Source: a virus. From it: a stretch of DNA of 62,857 bases. The position numbers and the translations under genes are program-made. Of this stretch, positions 28,305-36,714 are shown piece by piece. The DNA is taken from positions 1-62,857 of IMG/VR virus record IMGVR_UViG_3300010293_000004; one strand, 5' to 3'. The stretch's first letter is position 1; each line of letters starts with the position of its first letter. The notes below the pieces were generated by a model. The model saw only the letters and a program-made list of their open reading frames with translations, did not search any database and was not told the origin of the DNA.

Positions 28305-29180
28305 ATGACCATGCGTCGTGTAAACTATCTCAACAACAAAGACATTCTTAAAGAAATTCACAAAAGCAAAACTACATACTGTTCGTTTAGTGATCCAACT
28401 GCACATCAATATGATATCATAATCAGGGACTTATCTACCATTCTATCGTCTATCGACGAAGCTAAGGTTAATCGAGCAGATAGGTTAGCTAAAGCTGCGT
28501 TTGATGCTGCTGTAGAAGAAGGTAAGAAAGTTAAACTAGCTGACTTCGAGCTGGATCCAACCACTATTCCAAATACTGATTTAGTTTTTCGGTTGATGAC
28601 ATGGGATCACATTCCTCAGATGGCCGACGACAAGAAGAAAATTGAACCGTCGTTAGCTGACTTCTTAGAAGAAGAATTGCTAGACACAGAGTATGACGAA
28701 GAAGTAGCGGTAGTTAAGGCACCTGGGAAGTTTGTAAAAGTTAACTTCCCTCCGTTCGAGCACTATAAAATAGATACAAACAACAATCCATTTGTTATTG
28801 GACGGAGTCACTGGAAAGGTGATTTAGTGACTGGAGAGTTTAACAAAGAACACGGGTCAGTTACACGGAAACTAGCTGATATGTATATCAAATTAGTTGA
28901 ACGATATGCTACTCGCTCAAACTGGCGAGGATATACATACAACGACGAGATGCGTTCGCAGGCGTTACTACAGTTATCCCAAATTGGTTTGCAATTTGAT
29001 GAGAGTAAATCCGAAAACCCGTTTAGCTATTACACCGCAGTAATTACTAACTCATTTACTCGAGTGCTTAATATCGAGAAACGTAATCAAAACTTACGCG
29101 ACGATATACTCGAGATAAACAATTTTGCTCCCAGCTACACAAGGCAAAATTCCGGTGGAAATGATCACTACGATGAGTAA
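28305..29180 (+). CDS. gp55: Late-transcription sigma factor gp55
   Basis: A 291-residue protein, longer than T4 gp55 (185 aa). The C-terminal half, residues 195-275, has the sigma-2-like helices of this family: MYIKLVERYATRSNWRGYTY, DEMRSQALLQLSQIGLQFD and NPFSYYTAVITNSFTRVLNI. The N-terminus (RRVNYLNNKDILKEIHKSKT) is the usual extension in aquatic T4-like phages. The protein redirects host RNA polymerase to TATAAATA promoters, many of which occur in this window. The start follows AAAGGA. It lies at the divergence point between the left baseplate cluster and the right gene block. Confidence 0.88.
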   Translation: MTMRRVNYLNNKDILKEIHKSKTTYCSFSDPTAHQYDIIIRDLSTILSSIDEAKVNRADRLAKAAFDAAVEEGKKVKLADFELDPTTIPNTDLVFRLMTWDHIPQMADDKKKIEPSLADFLEEELLDTEYDEEVAVVKAPGKFVKVNFPPFEHYKIDTNNNPFVIGRSHWKGDLVTGEFNKEHGSVTRKLADMYIKLVERYATRSNWRGYTYNDEMRSQALLQLSQIGLQFDESKSENPFSYYTAVITNSFTRVLNIEKRNQNLRDDILEINNFAPSYTRQNSGGNDHYDE

Positions 29181-29203
29181 TCTATTTAAGAAACGGTTTA
29201 ATG

Positions 29204-29235
29204 CCTAAGTGGATAAATAATAATAGTCACTTAGG
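29204..29235 (+). promoter_or_regulatory. Hairpin with late promoter in its loop, covering the endonuclease ribosome site
   Basis: CCTAAGTG (29204-29211) pairs perfectly with CACTTAGG (29228-29235). The loop contains the late promoter motif GATAAATA (29212-29219). The AGGA ribosome site for the ATG at 29244 starts inside the right arm. Transcripts reading through from upstream would hide the site. Transcripts starting at the late promoter (about 29225) would lack the left arm and be translatable. T4 genes such as e, soc and I-TevI use this logic. Confidence 0.7.
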
Positions 29236-29243
29236 ATTAAATT

Positions 29244-30014
29244 ATGTTCATTTACAAAATTACTGTTCTCCCGTTGAACAAGTGCTATATCGGGTTTGAT
29301 ACTAAACCATCATACAAACTTGCTCGATGGGAGAAGCATAAAAAGAATTCAGTTCTCGGTAATACAAAGCTATACAAAGCAATGAGAGAATATGGAATCG
29401 AAAACTGCCAAATTGAAATTGTTGAGGATGGATTTAATAGTCTCGGCTGCTTGGCGTTGGCTGAAATAAATTACATTAAACAATTTAATTCGTTTATAGA
29501 TGGGCTAAATTCTACTCGTGGCGGAGACGGGATGGGTAGACATATATTACATTTACTTTCGCCAACTGATCTCACTGCTCTGAGAGAGGCACTCGGGGGA
29601 AGTTTGTCCGACTATAATAAGAATGTTAAATGGGCAAACACTACCAACAACGAGCGAAAGTTTTTAACAAGACACTTGCACACCGACGAGGTTTATAAGA
29701 AAAAATCCGAAACCTTAAAAAAGTTTTACAAGGCTACCCCAGACGCAATTGATAAAAAGCGAGAGCAAATGCGAATAACTCGAAATCAAAATAAAGTGAT
29801 CCGCGATCAACAAGCAAAAGAGGCGGGTCTAAAAGGGGCTTTGGCAATGTCTAAGTCCATTTTAGTTGAGTTTCCGGACGGGTCACGTGTAACATACATT
29901 AGTAAAAGTGAAATGCAGCGACAAACTAATCAATGGGCCAAAACTTTGATAAGAAAAACTAATAAAGGGATAACCCATAATGGTTATCGTGCGTGGGAAA
30001 TAAATGTCTGCTAA
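29244..30014 (+). CDS. GIY-YIG homing endonuclease (free-standing)
   Basis: 256 residues. The N-terminal nuclease domain has IYKIT (3-7), CYIG (14-17), a conserved Arg (R28 region), the metal-binding Glu (E74 in ALAEINYIKQF) and GLNSTRGG with Asn 89. The C-terminal part is basic and ends in a DNA-binding module (FPDGSRVTYISKSEMQRQTN). It is inserted between gp55 and gp47 and overlaps the gp47 start by 11 nt, in the style of the Seg/Mob free-standing endonucleases of T4-like phages. It would cut endonuclease-free relatives near this locus and spread by repair. Expression appears limited to late transcripts by the hairpin just upstream. Confidence 0.88.
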   Translation: MFIYKITVLPLNKCYIGFDTKPSYKLARWEKHKKNSVLGNTKLYKAMREYGIENCQIEIVEDGFNSLGCLALAEINYIKQFNSFIDGLNSTRGGDGMGRHILHLLSPTDLTALREALGGSLSDYNKNVKWANTTNNERKFLTRHLHTDEVYKKKSETLKKFYKATPDAIDKKREQMRITRNQNKVIRDQQAKEAGLKGALAMSKSILVEFPDGSRVTYISKSEMQRQTNQWAKTLIRKTNKGITHNGYRAWEINVC

Positions 30015-31023
30015 TTTATTTAGAAAGGCGATGATCTTCACTGATCTACACTTCGGATTGAAGTCAAACAGCGATTTACACAACCAAGATTGTTTAGATT
30101 TTATGCAGTGGGCAGTTAGCACCGCTAAAGAAGAGGGGTGCGAGACTTGCTTCTTCTTAGGTGACTACCACAACAATCGAGCAGCAATGAACCTTCGCAC
30201 TATGAATTATGCAGTGCAAGGACTAGAACTGTTAAGTGAAAACTTTAAGAATACATACTTTATTCCTGGCAACCACGACCTGTTTTACAAAGACCGGCGT
30301 GATATTCAAAGTGTAGAGTGGGCAAAACACTTACCAAACATTACTATCGTTAACGAGTTCTTTAATAAAGGTGATGTTGCTATTGTTCCTTGGCTTGTTA
30401 AAGATGAACATAAACGAATCGGGAAGATTAAAGCAAAATATTGCATGGGACACTTTGAACTGCCTCATTTCTACATGAATGCTAAGATCGCTATGCCTGA
30501 TCATGGCGAACTTCAAGCTTCTCACTTTGGGCAGTTCGACGGGGTGTTTAGTGGGCATTTCCATATGCGGCAGCATAACCGCAACATCACTTACATCGGA
30601 AACTGTTTCCCGCACAATTACGCCGATGCAGGAGACGATGCTAGAGGATGTGCTATTCTCGAATGGGGCAACCCAGTTGAATATCGTTCGTGGAGTGATC
30701 AACCAACTTACCGTGTCTTTAAACTAAGTGAAGTTCTGAATAATGCCGAGGAACTACTAAAACCAAAGATGCACGTTCGTGTCAACATTGACATTGATAT
30801 TAGCTACGAAGAAGCTAACTTTATTAAAGAAACATTCGTTGAGACTTACCAATTGCGTGAGATTTCTCTTATTCCGCAAAAGGAAGATTTTGGTAATTTA
30901 GACGTCGACACCTCATCATTGTCGTTTGAAAGTATCGATTCGATAGTAGCAAATCAAATTAATCAGATCAATAGTGATCATTATGACAAAAGTCTATTAT
31001 TAAACATTTACAATAATCTTTAA
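30004..31023 (+). CDS. gp47: Recombination nuclease subunit gp47 (SbcD/Mre11-like)
   Basis: 339 residues, the same length as T4 gp47. All metallophosphoesterase motifs are visible: DLH (14-16), GDYHN (53-57), GNHD (89-92), GHFE and GHFH. Together with gp46 it forms the Mre11/Rad50-type complex that resects DNA ends for recombination-dependent replication. The C-terminal 90 residues, after the nuclease fold, should contact gp46. The gene is separated from gp46 by an inserted endonuclease gene, so the usual 47-46 neighbourhood is interrupted. Confidence 0.93.
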   Translation: MSANLFRKAMIFTDLHFGLKSNSDLHNQDCLDFMQWAVSTAKEEGCETCFFLGDYHNNRAAMNLRTMNYAVQGLELLSENFKNTYFIPGNHDLFYKDRRDIQSVEWAKHLPNITIVNEFFNKGDVAIVPWLVKDEHKRIGKIKAKYCMGHFELPHFYMNAKIAMPDHGELQASHFGQFDGVFSGHFHMRQHNRNITYIGNCFPHNYADAGDDARGCAILEWGNPVEYRSWSDQPTYRVFKLSEVLNNAEELLKPKMHVRVNIDIDISYEEANFIKETFVETYQLREISLIPQKEDFGNLDVDTSSLSFESIDSIVANQINQINSDHYDKSLLLNIYNNL

Positions 31024-31037
31024 CGATAGACAGTAGA

Positions 31038-31045
31038 CATAAATA
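31038..31045 (+). promoter_or_regulatory. Late promoter variant before second endonuclease
   Basis: CATAAATA, predicted start near 31051. Initiation there would remove most of the A-rich part of the ribosome site and begin about 10 nt before the out-of-frame ATG at 31061. Confidence 0.45.
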
Positions 31046-31070
31046 CAAAAGGACAACTTAATGAAATATT

Positions 31071-31748
31071 ATGCCTACTACTTTTTCTCCCACTTACTTG
31101 TACATAAAACAGCACTCGATAACAAAAATGCTATATTTCGGAAAGACAACTTTGCCGCACGATGATATGCTAGAATATTTAGGATCCGGAAATAGATGGC
31201 TTAATCACATTAACAAACACGGTGTTGACAAAGTAGAAACTTTATGGTATTGTTTATTTTATGATAAAAATGACTGTGAAAATTTTGCTTTATCATTTTC
31301 AAAAAACCAAATGATTGTCGAATCTAACAACTGGGCTAACTTAATACCAGAAAACGGATTGTCTGGATTCCCAGCAGGGTTAAAATTTAAAGATTCACAT
31401 AAGAAATCTTTAAGTTCTGCTAAAAAAGGAAAGACTTGGGAGGAAATTTATGGAGAAGAAGGAGCAAAGTTAAGAAGACTGCAAAACTCTCAACCAAGAG
31501 GATCGTTAACAGAAAAACGCAAACAGAATATATCAAATGCAAAAAAAGGTATGGCGTCTCCACACGAATGGTCTATAGAACTGCGAGAAAAAGTTAGCGA
31601 GAAACTTTCTGGTATAAAAAGATCCGAAGAAACCAAACAAAAAATGAGAGAATCATCTAAGACTAAAAAAATATGTCCGTACTGTGGTTTAGAAGGTTCA
31701 GGTCCAAGTATGCAACGATGGCACTTTAATAATTGTAAATCAAAATGA
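31071..31748 (+). CDS. Homing-endonuclease-like protein with NUMOD-type and zinc-finger C-terminus
   Basis: 225 residues. The start segment YLYIKQHSITKMLYFGKTT is a diverged GIY-YIG-type strand pair (YFGK in place of YIGK). SFSKNQMIVESNNWANLIPENG takes the place of the Glu helix and Asn loop. The middle holds NUMOD3-like basic repeats (HKKSLSSAKKGKTWEE and RKQNISNAKKGMASP). The C-terminus is a probable zinc finger, CPYC-11-aa-RWHFNNC. The gene sits between gp47 and gp46 and ends in an ATGA overlap with gp46. The nuclease assignment is good but the active site is degenerate by eye. Confidence 0.72.
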   Translation: MPTTFSPTYLYIKQHSITKMLYFGKTTLPHDDMLEYLGSGNRWLNHINKHGVDKVETLWYCLFYDKNDCENFALSFSKNQMIVESNNWANLIPENGLSGFPAGLKFKDSHKKSLSSAKKGKTWEEIYGEEGAKLRRLQNSQPRGSLTEKRKQNISNAKKGMASPHEWSIELREKVSEKLSGIKRSEETKQKMRESSKTKKICPYCGLEGSGPSMQRWHFNNCKSK

Positions 31749-33514
31749 TTAAATTTAAAAATGTAACTGCAAAAAACTTTCTATCAATTGGGAACAATAC
31801 ACAAGGAATAAATTTAGATCGTCGTGACTTAACTCTAATTCTCGGTGAAAATTTAGATCTCGGCGGAGATGATAATGGCAGCCGAAATGGAACAGGTAAA
31901 ACTGCTTTACTAAATGCCATTAGCTATGCTTTATACGGACAGGCATTATCGAGTATCCGTAAAGATAACTTAATAAACCACACAAACGGAAAAGGTATGG
32001 TGATTACCATTGAGTTTGAGAAGAATGGGCAATTGTATAAAATTGAGCGGGGACGTAAGCCAAACTTTATTACTTTTTACGTAGGTGATAAAGCCGTCGA
32101 AGCTCAAGATAGTGATTCTCAAGGTGATAGCCGCGAAACACAAGCAGAAATTGAAAAGTTGCTTGAGATGTCGCACGACATGTTTAAGCACGTTGTTGCC
32201 TTAAACACTTACACCGAACCATTTTTATCGTTAAAAGCAAACGACCAGCGTGTTATTATCGAACAACTTCTAGGTATTACCTTATTAAGTGAAAAAGCAG
32301 ATTCGTTAAAAGAACTTAACAAAGCAGTCAAGGATGAAATCACAGCCGAAGAGATTAACATTAAAGCAATCACAGATGCTAACAAGCGATTCCAGGAGCA
32401 GATCGAAGCACTTAAAAGAAGGCAAAAGCTTTGGTTAACTAAAAAAGAAGAGGATTTGCTTAATCTCAGAGATGCATACGATCTACTGTTAAACATTGAC
32501 ATCGAGTCTGAGATTAAAACACACAGTGATTTAAAAGAGTGGATTGAGAAAGACGCATACCTCACTCAACTTAAAAAGGATGCAGCTACATTAAAAGCTG
32601 CGATCGATAAGGAAATTGTTCGAGTTAACAAAATTAGCAAAGAATTAGAGAGTTTGCGAGACCATAAATGTCATAGTTGCGGGCAAGAGTTGCATGATTC
32701 TAAGCACGAAGAATTGCTTGCACGTAAAGAACACGACGAGGCAGAAATTCGCGAACATATTATTGCTTTACAAACCGAGAGGATTGCACTCGATGCAGAA
32801 ATTAGCACCATCACTTTACCTGCAAAACCAGAAACATTTTACAAGAAACTAGAAGAAGCATTAGAACACAAAAGTTCAATTGCTCATTTAAAACAACAGA
32901 TTGACTCTAAAGAAGCCGATGCTGATCCGTACGACGAGCAAATTAACGACATGACTAGTTCAGGGATTGTCGAGGTTAGCTACGATAAGATCAACGAACT
33001 TACTAAGCTAAAAGAGCATCAAGACTTCTTGTTTAAACTGTTAACTAACAAAGATTCGTTTATTCGCAAGCAAATTATTAATCAAAACTTAACATTCCTT
33101 AATAAGAGACTAAGCTACTACTTAGACAAAGTCGGTCTTCCTCATCAAGTAGTATTCCAAAACGATTTAACAGTAGAAATTAGTGAATTAGGTAGAGACT
33201 TAGACTTCGACAACTTATCTCGCGGTGAGCGCGGCCGGTTAATTTTATCTCTGTCATGGGCATTCCGTGATGTATGGGAATCATTGTACCACCCGATTAA
33301 CCTGCTGTTTATTGACGAGTTAATCGACAACGGGCTCGACACTAACGGGGTAGAAGCAGCACTTGCTACACTAAAGAAGATGGCACGTGATCATAACAAG
33401 AGTGTTTGGTTAGTATCTCACAAAGACGAACTTACTAATCGAGTAAATAACATCTTAAACGTAGTTAAAGAACACGGGTTTACAACATACAGTAACGAGA
33501 TCGAGAATGTTTAA
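31745..33514 (+). CDS. gp46: Recombination ATPase subunit gp46 (SbcC/Rad50-like)
   Basis: 589 residues (T4 gp46 is 560). Walker A is GSRNGTGKT (45-53). The zinc hook CHSC lies near residue 309 between two coiled coils. The ABC signature LSRGERGRL is near 491, and Walker B NLLFIDELID near 519 is followed by the D-loop and the switch histidine in LVSHKDE. It pairs with gp47 to hold and process DNA ends, feeding recombination-dependent replication. The start overlaps the endonuclease stop (ATGA), and the SDR gene start overlaps its end by 8 nt. Confidence 0.95.
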   Translation: MIKFKNVTAKNFLSIGNNTQGINLDRRDLTLILGENLDLGGDDNGSRNGTGKTALLNAISYALYGQALSSIRKDNLINHTNGKGMVITIEFEKNGQLYKIERGRKPNFITFYVGDKAVEAQDSDSQGDSRETQAEIEKLLEMSHDMFKHVVALNTYTEPFLSLKANDQRVIIEQLLGITLLSEKADSLKELNKAVKDEITAEEINIKAITDANKRFQEQIEALKRRQKLWLTKKEEDLLNLRDAYDLLLNIDIESEIKTHSDLKEWIEKDAYLTQLKKDAATLKAAIDKEIVRVNKISKELESLRDHKCHSCGQELHDSKHEELLARKEHDEAEIREHIIALQTERIALDAEISTITLPAKPETFYKKLEEALEHKSSIAHLKQQIDSKEADADPYDEQINDMTSSGIVEVSYDKINELTKLKEHQDFLFKLLTNKDSFIRKQIINQNLTFLNKRLSYYLDKVGLPHQVVFQNDLTVEISELGRDLDFDNLSRGERGRLILSLSWAFRDVWESLYHPINLLFIDELIDNGLDTNGVEAALATLKKMARDHNKSVWLVSHKDELTNRVNNILNVVKEHGFTTYSNEIENV

Positions 33515-34118
33515 TATTGTTATAACTGGTGCCAATAGTGGTATAGGAAAAGAACTAAGTAAATTACTGTCTGCACATCATAATATTATTTCTATCGCAA
33601 GAGAAGAATTAGATTTAGATAATGTTAACGATGTAGTTAACTACAACTTTCCGCATTGTGATTTTTTAATCAACTGTGCCGGACACGATATAAACGGTAA
33701 ACTCCCTTTCATTGACCATCAAGTTAAAGACATTGTTAGAATACTAAACACAAACTTATTGAGCTTAATATTGCTCACCCACAAAGCACTAGAACGAAAT
33801 ATTAATTGTAAAATAATATCAATAACTAGCACTAATAATAATCGATATTGGCCAAATGATTTAGCATACAGTTTATCAAAAAAATCAGTGCAATCTTTTT
33901 ACAGTATGCTCAAAGTAGACTATCCAGATGTAAGATTACTAGAAGTATGTGTGGGTTTAACTAGAACTAATTTTAATGCTAATCGATACAAAGAAGATAT
34001 AGGTAGATTTTGCGACTTGTATTCATCAAATAACAGTTTAACTCCACAAGAAGTTGCTAATACGATTGTTAATAATATGTTCAACGATAATATCAAAATC
34101 ATAGAGGTGTCGCCTTGA
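33507..34118 (+). CDS. Short-chain dehydrogenase/reductase (SDR)
   Basis: 203 residues with a complete classical SDR core. The cofactor loop is TGANSGIG (7-14), NCAG is at 56-59 and Asn is at 81-83. The catalytic set is Ser 108 and Tyr 121-Lys 125 (YSLSK). It should use NAD(P)H to reduce or oxidise a small molecule; the substrate is unknown and the enzyme is slightly short. It is overlapped 5' by gp46 and 3' by a radical SAM gene (TTG start inside its stop), so the two enzymes are coupled. Neither belongs to the T4 core. The pair looks like host- or phage-derived cargo and appears AT-richer than the flanking genes. Confidence 0.88.
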   Translation: MFNIVITGANSGIGKELSKLLSAHHNIISIAREELDLDNVNDVVNYNFPHCDFLINCAGHDINGKLPFIDHQVKDIVRILNTNLLSLILLTHKALERNINCKIISITSTNNNRYWPNDLAYSLSKKSVQSFYSMLKVDYPDVRLLEVCVGLTRTNFNANRYKEDIGRFCDLYSSNNSLTPQEVANTIVNNMFNDNIKIIEVSP

Positions 34119-35209
34119 TTTATCCTTGGCAACTCTATCACTGGCATTTTGAGGTAAGTGGCGTTTGCACGTTAAAATGCCCCCGATGCCCAAGGAATGA
34201 TGGTTCACCGACGCCGTGGCTTAATAAAGACTTGTCACTTGATTTTTTTAAAAAAACGTTATCTGTCGATTTACTAAAAAATCAAGTGAAGCGCATCACA
34301 ATGTGCGGAGACATAGGTGACCCAATTTATGCTAAAGAATACTTAGAAATAATCAAATACATTAAATCAGTTAATCCAAAAATTCATATTTTCACAATTA
34401 CAAACGGGTCGCACAAAAAACAAGATTGGTGGGAACGATTTGCATCAATCAGCAACGAATACGACACTATAAATTTTAGTGTCGACGGTTACAATAACGA
34501 AACAAATAATTTATATCGTATTAACAGCAATTGGGATAGTATCATGTTAGGTATGAAGACAATGGTTCAGCAAAGTAAAATTTTTGTAAATTGGGCTACT
34601 ATCGTTTTTTCATTTAACCAAGATCATCTCGATCGCATTAAACAGTTAGCTACAGATATCGGCTGTGACGGATTGCAGTTAACATATAGCACAAAATTTA
34701 ATAGCAAGTATAATGGTGCGTTCGGCGAAGTAGATTTATTAGAACCAAGACCAGAATTCATAAGCAAAACTCATCGATTCGAAAGGTATTTTCATCAGCT
34801 GTCGAGTAGAAAACCGTTAACCGACGAGTATATTCATAAAAACGAAAGAATGTACGCTAGAGTACATCAAAAACATAGCAGTGTTATCACGCCTATGTGC
34901 CTAATAGGCAATCGTGGTCTGTATGTAAGTGCAGATGGTGTGTTACATCCATGCAGTTGGGTAAGTTTTCCGTATAAGTCTTTGCACACCGACAGAAAGA
35001 TTATCAAGTATGAAGATAGTTTTCATCAAAAATATCGTCATTTGCTAAATTTGCATACTAGAACATTAGAAGAAGTACTATCTGATCCAATTTGGGATAA
35101 ATTGTTTTCAACATTCAATTGTCAGAAATCAGCTTGGGTAGAATGCGAGCAAAAATGTAGCAGTAACGTGGTTGATAGAAATTATGCCGTAGGCTGGTTA
35201 ACTAATTAA
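34115..35209 (+). CDS. Radical SAM enzyme with SPASM-like C-terminus
   Basis: 364 residues from a TTG start (34115) preceded by AGAGGTG; the TTG overlaps the SDR stop. The cluster motif C18-x3-C22-x2-C25 (VCTLKCPRCPR) binds the SAM-cleaving 4Fe-4S cluster. ITMCGDIGDPIYAKEYLE follows as the SAM-contact strand. The C-terminus has additional cysteines (PMCLIGNRG, HPCSW, FNCQKSAWVECEQKC), resembling SPASM/twitch domains that bind further clusters. Such enzymes modify peptides, sugars or other small substrates by radical chemistry. With the SDR it may form a two-step pathway. The substrate is unknown. Confidence 0.85.
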   Translation: MIYPWQLYHWHFEVSGVCTLKCPRCPRNDGSPTPWLNKDLSLDFFKKTLSVDLLKNQVKRITMCGDIGDPIYAKEYLEIIKYIKSVNPKIHIFTITNGSHKKQDWWERFASISNEYDTINFSVDGYNNETNNLYRINSNWDSIMLGMKTMVQQSKIFVNWATIVFSFNQDHLDRIKQLATDIGCDGLQLTYSTKFNSKYNGAFGEVDLLEPRPEFISKTHRFERYFHQLSSRKPLTDEYIHKNERMYARVHQKHSSVITPMCLIGNRGLYVSADGVLHPCSWVSFPYKSLHTDRKIIKYEDSFHQKYRHLLNLHTRTLEEVLSDPIWDKLFSTFNCQKSAWVECEQKCSSNVVDRNYAVGWLTN

Positions 35210-35230
35210 ATAGTACACAAGGAGACAACT

Positions 35231-35419
35231 ATGTCAACACATGAACAAATTGTAGCAGCATACGAAGCATATATTGCAGAAAATGAAAAATTCGAAGGTA
35301 AGGGCGTTGCCGCAGCAGGCACTCGTGCTCGTGGAGCATTAGGCGATTTGGGTAAGCTTACTAAAGTTCGCAGGGCCGAGATCCAAGAGAAGAAAAACGC
35401 AGCCAAGGCAGCAAAGTAA
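35231..35419 (+). CDS. Small Ala/Lys-rich basic protein
   Basis: 62 residues with an excellent ribosome site (AAGGAG). The N-terminal half is helical and acidic (EQIVAAYEAYIAENEKFEG). The C-terminal half is basic and Ala-rich (GTRARGALGDLGKLTKVRRA, then KKNAAKAAK), like histone H1-type tails. A nucleic-acid-binding or packaging role is plausible. I recall similar small proteins in aquatic T4-like phages, which argues against it being a dedicated peptide substrate of the adjacent radical SAM enzyme, though that is possible. Confidence 0.7.
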   Translation: MSTHEQIVAAYEAYIAENEKFEGKGVAAAGTRARGALGDLGKLTKVRRAEIQEKKNAAKAAK

Positions 35420-35422
35420 TTC

Positions 35423-35965
35423 ATGGCAGTTAACGGAAAGAGCAAAGGCTCCACTTTCGAAAGAAAGATCGCCAATCTTCTTTCCGCACGATTTAAAGAA
35501 GTAACCGGAATCAACCAAGCTTTTCGTAGAAACCCCGATTCCGGTTCATTTTTCGGTGGCTCTAATAAAAAACGAGTTGCAACCCACGATTTAGATCACG
35601 CTTTTTTTGGTGATTTAATTTGCCCTGATTCCTTTAACTTCTCAGTGGAATGTAAGCACTATAAGTCAGGGCCTACGTTCTCAGCAATTGTTAAAGGTAA
35701 AGTAGCACAGTGGGATGAGTGGCTTGCACAAGCACAGCAGGATGCATCAAATTCTAACAAGGAGATGATGCTTATTGTTAAATACAATGGAGTAGACGAA
35801 GTAGTATTTTTGTCTAATCCAATCTCAGCATTACGACTTGTATTGCCGTACCGAGAGGTATACGGATACAGACTGGACGATTTTTTAAATTTAGATAATT
35901 CAATATTTTTTAATAATATAAACTCGAACAATGTACACCAACAGGCTTCCGCAGCTCAAGGGTAA
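35423..35965 (+). CDS. PD-(D/E)XK nuclease, Holliday-junction-resolvase-like
   Basis: 180 residues. GSTFERKIANLL puts a Glu at position 13. DHAFFGDLICPD supplies Asp 64, and FSVECKHYK gives Glu 76-x-Lys 78. Together these form the PD-(D/E)XK catalytic core in the arrangement of Hjc-like junction resolvases. T4 resolves junctions with the unrelated endonuclease VII (gp49), so this may be a functional substitute clearing branched DNA before packaging. It follows the small basic protein by 3 nt and lies downstream of gp47/gp46, consistent with recombination. A repair nuclease role is the alternative. Confidence 0.75.
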   Translation: MAVNGKSKGSTFERKIANLLSARFKEVTGINQAFRRNPDSGSFFGGSNKKRVATHDLDHAFFGDLICPDSFNFSVECKHYKSGPTFSAIVKGKVAQWDEWLAQAQQDASNSNKEMMLIVKYNGVDEVVFLSNPISALRLVLPYREVYGYRLDDFLNLDNSIFFNNINSNNVHQQASAAQG

Positions 35966-36714
35966 AGAAGCTTGTTGCATTGTTTGTTTGAACAACAATA
36001 TCCAGACACCACGTCGTAAAAATCCATAAAAATTTAGCGACACTGAAATTTTGTTTTGAAGGGGCGGCCAAACCGTCACTAGTTCGCAAGTAGGTACCAG
36101 TGCAATACCGCGTGTACGAGAAAGACCGGACACGAAGACGAAAGCAACACCTAACAAAATTCATTTGGCCTTGTTTGATCGAGGATGCTCGATCCCCATT
36201 GAGATTGCCTGAAAGATGGCTGTCGGATACTTGGGTGCCAGGGGGAAGACACTAACCTAAGGTGTTAAACGACGATGGCTCTGAGAAAAAGCAACCATCA
36301 TCAATAGCAGACAACGACTTGCTAACCTGCTATTGATCCGTCATATCGAACGATCGTACAGTAATGTACACACAAAGATCAAATAAGACAAAATCGAGGT
36401 ATTGGGAGTACAGGATGACCGCTTCCGCTATATGAAAAGCATATAGCTGCCTTAGCAAGTACGTAAGAAACACTCACAGAAGATATCTCGTATTTTGCCT
36501 GGTTTACGGGCAAAATACGACTTGCATCTACAGAAAGATATCTCTTCTTTCCCCCAACAAACAAATAACAAAGTAAAAGAAATTAAATTAACTTAAAGAA
36601 AAGAAGAAAAGGATCTTAGAGCGAAGCGATAAGATAGATGTGCTGAAAGCACATCTCTGAAGAGATAAGATGAATGATAGTAATTGATGTAATGGATAAT
36701 AGCGACTGTGATGC
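35966..36714 (+). ncRNA. Putative large structured non-coding RNA
   Basis: About 750 nt without a credible gene and with many strong inverted repeats. These are 36177-36194 (7 bp, loop GATG), 36274-36299 (5 bp), 36300-36337 (11 bp perfect, 16-nt loop), 36427-36447 (8 bp), 36489-36519 (11 bp perfect), 36613-36635 (6 bp) and 36636-36656 (9 bp). A possible long-range helix pairs 36146-36152 with 36260-36266. Loops are A-rich when read on the plus strand. A purine/A-rich single-stranded stretch lies at 36545-36610. The size and density recall giant phage RNAs such as GOLLD or ROOL, but I cannot show membership. Exact ends and strand are uncertain. Confidence 0.6.

Noticed and set aside
29244-31748. 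Introns splitting gp47/gp46
   Set aside because: Both genes are intact with full motifs; the endonucleases sit between genes, so they are free-standing rather than intronic.
35900-36164. Minus-strand frames over the structured RNA region
   Set aside because: Two overlapping frames without ribosome sites or protein-like composition; the hairpins explain the region better.
36379-36564. 61-aa minus-strand frame in the RNA region
   Set aside because: It spans two strong hairpins (36427-36447 and 36489-36519), has no ribosome site, and resembles nothing.
35966-36714. Group I intron, tmRNA or RNase P RNA in the hairpin-rich region
   Set aside because: I could not find a recognisable catalytic core, tag-peptide frame or conserved RNase P motifs, and the flanking genes are not split.
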